Positions 41,890-48,208 of a stretch of DNA of 48,208 nt are shown here, piece after piece (the first letter of the stretch is position 1; the number at the start of each line of letters is the position of its first letter). The stretch covers positions 1-48,208 of the forward strand of contig NZ_QNVV01000028.1 in assembly GCF_003384725.1 (NCBI RefSeq), given 5' to 3'. The translations under genes and the position numbers were made by a program. The notes beneath the pieces are model-generated. The model had not been told where the DNA came from. It saw only the letters and a program-made list of their open reading frames with translations, and did no database searches. The stretch comes from Chryseobacterium pennipullorum. Lineage in GTDB: Bacteria > Bacteroidota > Bacteroidia > Flavobacteriales > Weeksellaceae.

Positions 41890-42468
41890 ATGAACATGAA
41901 TAACCACTCTCGCAAAGAAATGAGCCTAAAAAGATATCTGTATATTATTCTTTTATTCATCAGTAACTTTATGGAAGCACAGGTAGTAAACGTCTCCGGC
42001 AACTGGGCAGCCAGCATCCCTTCTATTACTGAAGCCGGAAATAATTATACCGGGACTTATGATAATACAGCCAATACTGGTGCTAATCAAATAAAACTAT
42101 CCGGAACATTACCAGGATCTTTTCTCAATCTTCTTTCAAGCTCAGGAGCAAAAATGACCATGCATTACACATCCAATCCCTGGAACAGTTCTATGATTCT
42201 GTCTGCAAAAAGAACTGGCGGAACCACAACGATAAACGGTGTATGTCTTCTTTGTACAGCTAATATCAATGGAGGAGCTAACTACATTCCAATACCGGAA
42301 ACATCCGATGTAACATTTGTAACATTCACTTTTAGCGGGCTTTTAGGACTTGGTAACAGTGTTACTTTTGCAGATATTGTTTTACTGCTGCAGGTATCAG
42401 GTGTTTCTGTGACAATCCCTGCCAACAGCTATGGAGCCCGGGTGGTTTTCACGATCGTTGCCAATTGA
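41890..42468 (+). CDS. Third secreted subunit of the operon, possible tip or adhesin
   Basis: The 192-aa exported protein could start at the ATG at 41890, or more conventionally at 41920 (MSLKRYLYIILL), giving a signal peptide ending MEAQ. The mature part is beta-rich and Gly/Ser/Thr-rich, and ends GARVVFTIVAN. A Cys pair (GVCLLCT) is the only Cys content. It does not match the two pilin-like proteins block for block, but its size, N-terminal and C-terminal strands and position (10 bases after pilin B) suggest a minor subunit. I do not recognise a named family. Confidence 0.6.
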   Translation: MNMNNHSRKEMSLKRYLYIILLFISNFMEAQVVNVSGNWAASIPSITEAGNNYTGTYDNTANTGANQIKLSGTLPGSFLNLLSSSGAKMTMHYTSNPWNSSMILSAKRTGGTTTINGVCLLCTANINGGANYIPIPETSDVTFVTFTFSGLLGLGNSVTFADIVLLLQVSGVSVTIPANSYGARVVFTIVAN

Positions 42469-42515
42469 TGCAGCGAATCATTGAAGATGATGACGGTGAA
42501 TTTGCCATTATATTC

Positions 42516-42558
42516 AAAAAAGAATCCTTTTCAAATGCAGGAAAAGGATTCTTTTAAA
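42516..42558. terminator. Bidirectional terminator between the pilus-like operon and susD pair 3
   Basis: A perfect 15-bp stem (42518-42532 with 42541-42555) with an 8-base loop has A and T runs on its flanks. It sits between convergent genes. Confidence 0.88.
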
Positions 42559-42569
42559 ATTTGGCTAAA

Positions 42570-44465
42570 TTAATGTTTGGCCCACCAAAGAGGCGTCAGT
42601 ACGGCATCGGAGCCGCCCAGCAACTGGACTGCTTTATCATACCCGACCTGATCTGTATTTCGGAATGTACTTGGATACCTTAATCTCTGAGGGAAGTTCA
42701 GAATAGAATTGGTCATATAATTTCCGGAAGTCAGATTAGGGAGATTAACCAATGGTGTTTCTATTGCAGGATTTTCAAAAAACGGCAATCCCAACCTTCT
42801 GTGATCGCTCCATGATTCCAGCGGAAGCCAAGGCATATTGGCGATATACTTCTGCGTGATAATCTTCGTTAATTTATCATTTTTAAAAGATCCGTTTTTA
42901 TAGATTGTATTAACGGGATATTTAATATCTACTGTCATTACGTTTCCGCTTACCGGATCTTTATAATTCATGCTATGACTCGTTCCCGGTTCTGCCGTAT
43001 GGGAATAGGATACGGAGGTTCCATCTCTGTTATAATCTGTTGACATGATATACTGACCGTAAAACTGGGACACCCCGTTATAGGTAAAGCTATCCTGTAT
43101 TCCTTTGTTATAGGCGGCTTCATCCCCCATAGGAACAGCCCAGCCTTTCAGCGCTGCTTCTGCCATCAGGAAATAGGTTTCCCAGCTGGCAAAGAAAATT
43201 CTAAAATTGTTGCCTTCTCTGTATTGCTTTCCCAGGGCAGGCATACACCCTATTACCCCTCTTAACCCGTTTCTCTGTCCTTTCACTCCCCAGTTTCCTA
43301 TGGTAGTCGTATTCCACGTATTTACGGTATTGATGGTCACTTTGGATCCGTTGGCAAAGGTAAGGTCACCATAATTGGTTGTAGCCTGATTGGTATAGGT
43401 TGGGTACAGTGAATAAATCGGATTGGTAAGATCCCCCGGAATATAAAAAGTTTTGTATGCTCTCGGATCTATTTTGTTGGGCAGACCGTCCAGCCAGTAC
43501 CCCGCACTTGGATCATTGGTCATTGTGGAGAATTGTTCATCATACCTGATTCCAATATAGTCGGATGGCTTCACTGCGGTATGTTGTGCAGCAGGTAACT
43601 GGTCAGTAGATTTGACTCCGCCTAAACCGATGTACATATTATTAAGGGTTGCCGACAAGATCTGGGAATTCCATTCTCTGGACATTACTCCTGACAGGGG
43701 ATTCCAGCCTTTATCTTCTTTTACTTTAAAATTATCATCACTGGTACTGATCAGCATATTAGAGCCGGCTGCCTCCTCAAATTCAGCCTTGGCTTTTACG
43801 GGATCTACTTCTGAGATTCTCATTGCCACTCTCATTCTCATAGAATTGGCATATTTTACCCACTTACCCCAGTTAAAACCATACACCATATCATAAGCAT
43901 TAGGGTTATCGGGTACCGCCTGATTGACATTCATTTTGGCAACGGCATCCTTCAGCTCGTGCAAAATAAAATAATACACTTCTTTTTCAGAATTAAACCC
44001 CGGATTCATCCCTTTAAAAGCCTGTAGAGGTTGCGGTCCAAAGTTATCAGAAAATTCACTCATCAGGTAGGCTCTCCAGATTCTGGAGACCTGAATAAGA
44101 TTATCGTAGTAGGGCTTGCCCTGCCCTATCGCTTTCTTTTCATTGGCTATTTCTATTGCCGCGTTCGCATTGTTCAGCCATTCTGAAATACCCTTCCAGT
44201 ATTCCACGGTCCAGGAATCGTCATAGGTACCTCCGGCAATTCCTGTAGTCAGATGTTGTCTTGCTGCGGTTTTCCAATACAGAACAAAAACACGCTCAGC
44301 AATATTAGGATCCTGCTGTGCTCCCAGGATAGAGTTGTTAAGAAAATATTCAGGTTCAGCTTTATCGATATCTACTGCGAAAGGATTTTTATTAATGTCT
44401 TCGAAGTCATTGCAAGAACTAAGAACTGTGGCCAGTGCCAGGAAAGAAATGATATATTTTTTCAT
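42570..44465 (-). CDS. SusD-like lipoprotein (SusD-like_2 type, pair 3)
   Basis: The 631-aa lipoprotein, counted from the ATG at 44465, begins MKKYIISFLALATVLSSC (Cys18), typical of a lipoprotein signal. It then has NDFEDINKNPFAVDIDKAEPEYFLNNSI, long helical segments (IQVSRIWRAYLMSEFSDNFGPQPL) and KLTKIITQKYIANMPWLPLESWSDHRRLGLPFF near the C-terminus, as in SusD-like_2. An in-frame ATG at 44483 is 1 base from the susC stop but gives a poorer signal peptide. The partner is the SusC at 44485-47391. The ligand is unknown. Confidence 0.93.
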   Translation of the reverse strand: MKKYIISFLALATVLSSCNDFEDINKNPFAVDIDKAEPEYFLNNSILGAQQDPNIAERVFVLYWKTAARQHLTTGIAGGTYDDSWTVEYWKGISEWLNNANAAIEIANEKKAIGQGKPYYDNLIQVSRIWRAYLMSEFSDNFGPQPLQAFKGMNPGFNSEKEVYYFILHELKDAVAKMNVNQAVPDNPNAYDMVYGFNWGKWVKYANSMRMRVAMRISEVDPVKAKAEFEEAAGSNMLISTSDDNFKVKEDKGWNPLSGVMSREWNSQILSATLNNMYIGLGGVKSTDQLPAAQHTAVKPSDYIGIRYDEQFSTMTNDPSAGYWLDGLPNKIDPRAYKTFYIPGDLTNPIYSLYPTYTNQATTNYGDLTFANGSKVTINTVNTWNTTTIGNWGVKGQRNGLRGVIGCMPALGKQYREGNNFRIFFASWETYFLMAEAALKGWAVPMGDEAAYNKGIQDSFTYNGVSQFYGQYIMSTDYNRDGTSVSYSHTAEPGTSHSMNYKDPVSGNVMTVDIKYPVNTIYKNGSFKNDKLTKIITQKYIANMPWLPLESWSDHRRLGLPFFENPAIETPLVNLPNLTSGNYMTNSILNFPQRLRYPSTFRNTDQVGYDKAVQLLGGSDAVLTPLWWAKH

Positions 44466-44484
44466 GATTTTATTATTATACATT

Positions 44485-47391
44485 TTAAAAACCTAACGTA
44501 ATAGTGAATAAATAGGATCTGGTAGTAGGGAATGAAAGGTTTTCAAATCCCACAGCATTGGAATTGATCGCAAATACAGATTCCGGATCAATACCTTTTG
44601 CCTTACTGTAAAACATCCATACATTATTAGCCGTGAACGCGACCTTAGCACTCTGCAACGCAAATTTTTGGAACAGGCTCTTCGGAAAACTATAAGATAA
44701 CTGAATATTTCTTAATCTGATATTGGTGGCATCATATACGTTCTGCTCTGTTATTCCAAGATTTCCTGCCGTTACCGCTGCCCAGTAATCCTGTTGTGTA
44801 ACTTCCTTGGTATTGGCGATATATCCTCCCCCGCTCTGACTCACTACAGCGTCAAGCACAAAATTATCACGTCTTCCTCCCGGCGCAGTATCTGCAGCAA
44901 GCCCCACTTTCTGTAAAGCTGACTGGGTGGATGAGTAAAACTTCCCGCCTATACGTCCATCAATCTGAAAAGAAAGCCCGATATTTTTATAACTGAAGCT
45001 ATTGGTAAGCCCAAATAATGCCCTTGGTGTCTGGTCTCCTAAATAATACTGATCCGGAGTTGCCTGAGGCAATCCATTCTCTCCTACAATTAGTTTTCCA
45101 AAATCAGCACTATTCGGATCCTCTACTCTTAAGAATTTCGTCCCGTAGATCGTACCATACGGCTTCCCTACTTCTGCAAAAAATGCAACATTATCATAGC
45201 CTCCCAGGGGATATTTTGAGATTGAACCATCAAGCTCCTTAACTTCACTATTTAACCTGGAAAAATTTGCATTAATATTCCAGTTAAAGTTTTCTTTTCT
45301 GAAAATATCGCTGTTCAAAACAACTTCGATTCCACTGTTATGAATTTTCCCAGCATTAATTTTCCTTGACTCATAACCAGAAAGTGGATTCATTGGCAAA
45401 CTAATCAATTGCTTTGTTGCATTATTATTGAAGTAGCTTACATCTAAAGATAGTCGGTTAAAAAACTTGAGATCGACTCCTACTTCAAAAGTTTTCAACA
45501 TTTCTGCCTGCAAATTTTGATCAAATAGAACTTTTTCCCGTCCCAAAATAACATGTCCGGTAGGATCTGCAGAAAGTTTGTAGGTATTGTACAATTCGTA
45601 AGGATCTAATGAACCTCCCGTTACCGCATATGCCGCACGGAGCTTTGCAAAAGTGAGGACTTTGGAAGTTGACCCATTTAGTTTATTCAACATTTCCGTT
45701 ACCACCAAAGAGGTGCTTACAGAAGGATAATAATAAGACCTGTTGACAATGTCTAAGGTAGAAGACCAATCGTTTCTTGCAGTGGCATTGATAAACCAAT
45801 ATCCATCATAATTAATTTCCACAGCAGCAAAAACCGAATTAATTTTTTTCCGCAGGTCTACTTCGTTATTGGCCATACCCGCAAGATCACTCGTGTTGTT
45901 TACACTAAAAACATTAGGAACAATAAGATTCTGAGTACTGAAATAAAGTGCATTGGTTCTGGATTCCATCATTTGGCCATACACCGAAACCGAGCCGCCC
46001 CATTTTCCAAATAAATTATCTCGCTTCGCTGTAAGACTTGCGATGTAATTGTTCTCATAAAATTTTTCATTGCTGGTTGCATATGCATTTCTTCGTGATG
46101 ACCCGGTCCATACTTTTGCATCTGCATTCAAGGCGTAAAAATCAGTTCCCAGTCTAACATCTGCACTTAGCCAGTCATTGAACTGATATTTAAGATAGGC
46201 ATTCAACAGAACCCTGTCTTTTTTATCTGCATTAAGGCTATTATAAGCAGACCAGTAAGGATTGATTCCATTGGGGGAAATCCAGTTTGATTTTACATTA
46301 TTCTGGGTCTGCCCCTCACGATAATCCCGGATGTTTATATTCTGGGGCATCAAGAGAATATTAGAATAGTAATTTCCATCTCCTCTTCCTCCTGAAGGCC
46401 GGTTCTTCGCTTTACTACTGATATACTGAACCTTTACTTCAGATGTCCATCTTTTCTGGGCTCCAAAAGTTGAATTCATTTTAGCCATAAAATTGAATCT
46501 TTCAAATCTGGAATTCGGGATGAGGCTGTTATCATTTAGATAAGTTCCCGATGTATATAAGCTTGTTCCTTCCCCTAAGTTTGTCTGGAAATTCAGAGTA
46601 TGTTGAGAATTAACTCCTGTTCTGAAAAAATTGTTCAGGTTGTCGTATCGCTCCATACCGGATTCTGAAAGCGAGGGTCCCCAGGAACTTGTATTATCAC
46701 TATTCGAAGGATTGGCAATACCATTAAGTCCCAGTCCAAAACTCTTTTGCAGATCGGGCTTCATAAAAATAGTTTCGAAACCTAAGCTGGTAGAATAATT
46801 GATTCCCAGGCCTCCTTTTCTCTTACCGGTTTTAGTGGTAATCAAAATCACACCATTTCCTCCTCTGGCACCATATAATGCAGAAGCTGCCCCTCCCTTC
46901 AGGACTGACATACTTTCGATATCATCAGCATTAATATCATTCAGCCCATTTCCCATATCCAAATCAGGATTCCAGAAATCATTATTAAAATTACCATTGT
47001 TCTGCTTCGCTTTAACTCCCATACCATTACTTAACGGAACCCCATCTACAACGATAAGAGGTTGGCTATCCCCTCTGAGGGAGTTGAAACCTCTCAAATT
47101 AATCCTCGACGAAGACGCAGGCCCAAATCCTCCTTTCAGAACCTGGAGCCCGGCAACCTTACCAACAAGAGCATTCGTTACATTTGTTTCTTTAGCATCC
47201 ACAAGAGCCTGACCTTTGACATCCTGAAATGAATATCCCAGGGTCTTTTTTTCTTTCTTCACCCCATACGCCGTCACAACAATTTCATCAATCTTAGCTG
47301 TCTTGGTAGAATCCGTATTCTGCGCAGACAATTCATTGAAGCAAAAAAATAAAGATGGGAGAAGTCCTATCTTAAGTAGTGTTCTATTCAT
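44485..47391 (-). CDS. SusC/RagA-type TonB-linked outer-membrane transporter (pair 3)
   Basis: The 968-aa protein has a signal peptide at about 1-23 (NELSAQ). The SusC signature DEIVVTAYGVKKEKKTLGYS is followed by a plug with SRINLRGFNSLRGD, PLIVVDGVPLSNGMG and SMSVLKGGAASALYGARGGNGVILITTK. The barrel ends SYLFTITLGF. There is no N-terminal carboxypeptidase-regulatory-like domain. It forms a two-gene operon with susD. No enzyme, sigma/anti-sigma pair or other pathway gene is linked in the window, so substrate and regulation cannot be inferred. Confidence 0.95.
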   Translation of the reverse strand: MNRTLLKIGLLPSLFFCFNELSAQNTDSTKTAKIDEIVVTAYGVKKEKKTLGYSFQDVKGQALVDAKETNVTNALVGKVAGLQVLKGGFGPASSSRINLRGFNSLRGDSQPLIVVDGVPLSNGMGVKAKQNNGNFNNDFWNPDLDMGNGLNDINADDIESMSVLKGGAASALYGARGGNGVILITTKTGKRKGGLGINYSTSLGFETIFMKPDLQKSFGLGLNGIANPSNSDNTSSWGPSLSESGMERYDNLNNFFRTGVNSQHTLNFQTNLGEGTSLYTSGTYLNDNSLIPNSRFERFNFMAKMNSTFGAQKRWTSEVKVQYISSKAKNRPSGGRGDGNYYSNILLMPQNINIRDYREGQTQNNVKSNWISPNGINPYWSAYNSLNADKKDRVLLNAYLKYQFNDWLSADVRLGTDFYALNADAKVWTGSSRRNAYATSNEKFYENNYIASLTAKRDNLFGKWGGSVSVYGQMMESRTNALYFSTQNLIVPNVFSVNNTSDLAGMANNEVDLRKKINSVFAAVEINYDGYWFINATARNDWSSTLDIVNRSYYYPSVSTSLVVTEMLNKLNGSTSKVLTFAKLRAAYAVTGGSLDPYELYNTYKLSADPTGHVILGREKVLFDQNLQAEMLKTFEVGVDLKFFNRLSLDVSYFNNNATKQLISLPMNPLSGYESRKINAGKIHNSGIEVVLNSDIFRKENFNWNINANFSRLNSEVKELDGSISKYPLGGYDNVAFFAEVGKPYGTIYGTKFLRVEDPNSADFGKLIVGENGLPQATPDQYYLGDQTPRALFGLTNSFSYKNIGLSFQIDGRIGGKFYSSTQSALQKVGLAADTAPGGRRDNFVLDAVVSQSGGGYIANTKEVTQQDYWAAVTAGNLGITEQNVYDATNIRLRNIQLSYSFPKSLFQKFALQSAKVAFTANNVWMFYSKAKGIDPESVFAINSNAVGFENLSFPTTRSYLFTITLGF

Positions 47392-47411
47392 ATATATAAT
47401 GTGATTTATTG

Positions 47412-47438
47412 CAAATATAATATTTTAACAGTATTCAA
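47412..47438 (-). promoter_or_regulatory. Promoter of SusCD pair 3
   Basis: On the minus strand, TTG (47438-47436), a 16-base spacer and TATATTTG (47419-47412) match the Bacteroidota consensus with a slightly short spacer. Confidence 0.55.
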
Positions 47439-47761
47439 TGACTCAACATAAAAAATTATATAAAAAACAATAAAACAAAAACATATCGCAATAATAATCA
47501 ATAAGTTCTGAGATTAAATAAGATTTTTATAACTTAAAAAGCAGGATTAAACGTATAAAAATCTGTCGGAGCTATTCCAGAGTTTTGCCAATTATATAGA
47601 CCAACCAAAACAATTCGGCTATTCTGAAGCATTCCACACAACAACCTTGAAGTAAATATTTTATTGATCCTTATTCAAAAATAACAGTATAGTATATCAG
47701 CTGTTCTGGCTATAAACAATTCATCTGTGTAAATCTGTGAGATCTGTGGTTTATGATCTTT
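47439..47761. other. Gene-free spacer before the rRNA operon end
   Basis: No gene is supported. TCTGTG occurs three times at 47724, 47734 and 47743 in a stretch that resembles a dispersed intergenic word family. The rest is AT-rich and without clear structure. Confidence 0.4.
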
Positions 47762-47844
47762 GTTGCTGGTTGTTTCGTTGCTGGTTTATTGGTTGCTGGT
47801 TGGTTGTTTCGTTGCTGGTTGAGTAGTTGGTGGATTGGTAGTTG
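47762..47844. repeat. Short tandem repeat of GTTGCTGGTT
   Basis: Four exact copies of GTTGCTGGTT start at 47762, 47777, 47792 and 47811. They are followed by degenerate GTTGG/ATTGG words to about 47844. The copies are separated by 5, 5 and 9 bases. Confidence 0.85.
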
Positions 47845-47865
47845 CCTTAAGTATAAAGCCAAAAA

Positions 47866-47898
47866 AAAAATCCTTTATCTTGACGATAAAGGATTTTT
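47866..47898 (-). terminator. Terminator of the rRNA operon
   Basis: A perfect 14-bp stem (47866-47879 with 47885-47898) with a 5-base loop is followed on the minus strand by a T run (plus-strand A run 47861-47870). It lies just past 5S rRNA. Confidence 0.9.
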
Positions 47899-47916
47899 AA
47901 AAATAAAATAAAAACT

Positions 47917-48017
<101 letters not shown>

Positions 48018-48164
48018 CTAAAGAAGGTATATAAGATAAAGAGAGCTCAGATTCAAGATGCAAGACTTTAGTATCTTGGTTCTTGACTCTTGGTTCTTTT
48101 ATCTGGTTTATCGATAAAAACTTTCACAAAGAGCTAACCTTGCTGCACTTTCGTGCGCCATATC
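48018..48164 (-). other. 23S-5S rRNA spacer
   Basis: The 147-base spacer holds repeated TTGGTTCTT/CTTGACTCTTGG words (48076-48100). There is no tRNA. Confidence 0.6.
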
Positions 48165-48208
48165 AGGCTATAAATCTACGGGTAATTAGTACTACTCGGC
48201 TATGACAT
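48165..48208 (-). rRNA. rrl: 23S ribosomal RNA, 3' end (partial)
   Basis: On the minus strand the edge reads ATGTCATAGCCGAGTAGTAC then TAATTACCCG, matching the conserved 3' end of 23S rRNA (AGTACTAAT...CCG). Its 3' boundary near 48165 is estimated. The gene runs off the window. Confidence 0.88.

Noticed and set aside
47762..47844. CRISPR array
   Set aside because: Repeats are only 10 bases with 5-9 base gaps; there are no proper spacers and no cas genes.

Overview
The window looks like chromosomal DNA of a flavobacterium close to Chryseobacterium/Elizabethkingia (Bacteroidota, Weeksellaceae-like). The evidence is low GC, three SusC/SusD pairs, secreted metalloproteases with type IX secretion (T9SS) C-terminal domains, promoters of the Bacteroidota form TTG-N16..23-TAnnTTTG, weak Shine-Dalgarno sites, a type B ribosomal protein L31, and a Bacteroidota-type 5S rRNA. 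The species assignment is inference. The right edge enters an rRNA operon on the minus strand (5S, then the 3' end of 23S). I saw no tRNA, CRISPR array, transposase or prophage gene.

Layout. (1) 0.4-7.8 kb: two paralogous secreted M43 metalloproteases on the minus strand flank a plus-strand cassette. The cassette encodes a four-helix membrane/coiled-coil DUF4407 protein, a soluble AAA+ ATPase joined to an FtsH-type M41 peptidase domain, and a small KTSC protein. (2) 8.1-9.6 kb: guaB. (3) 9.8-13.5 kb: a five-gene minus-strand operon with an ECF sigma factor, a membrane protein in the anti-sigma position, a DUF4252 plus adhesin-like (DUF2807) protein, a DUF4252 lipoprotein and a membrane-anchored hypothetical. 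(4) 13.6-18.8 kb: housekeeping genes (GlmU-like nucleotidyltransferase, L31, a beta-helix lipoprotein, MazG-like pyrophosphohydrolase, AroA). (5) 19-26.7 kb and 29.8-36.9 kb: a PI-PLC-like lipoprotein, SusCD pair 1 with a phosphodiesterase/alkaline-phosphatase fusion, and SusCD pair 2 with a Tat-exported phospholipase C. These suggest uptake of phosphorus-containing organics such as phospholipid head groups rather than glycans. TTAA-type repeats with an 11-bp period lie upstream of three of these units and may be a shared PhoB-like operator. An SDR oxidoreductase and a BamA/TamA-like barrel lie between them. (6) 37.1-42.5 kb: five consecutive genes resembling a chaperone-usher pilus system: two paralogous pilin-like proteins, a two-Ig-domain periplasmic chaperone-like protein, a 915-aa usher-like outer-membrane barrel, and a further secreted subunit. 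This is the best candidate for an undescribed system. (7) 42.6-47.4 kb: SusCD pair 3 with no linked enzyme, then repeat-rich DNA and the rRNA genes.

In the reading proposed here, the SusCD loci, PI-PLC, phosphatase fusion and PLC release and import phosphorylated compounds at the cell surface. The ECF operon senses or remodels the envelope, the DUF4407/AAA-M41 pair is a membrane-tethered proteolytic machine, and the 37-42 kb operon builds a surface fibre. All family calls come from reading motifs. No database search or structure prediction was run.
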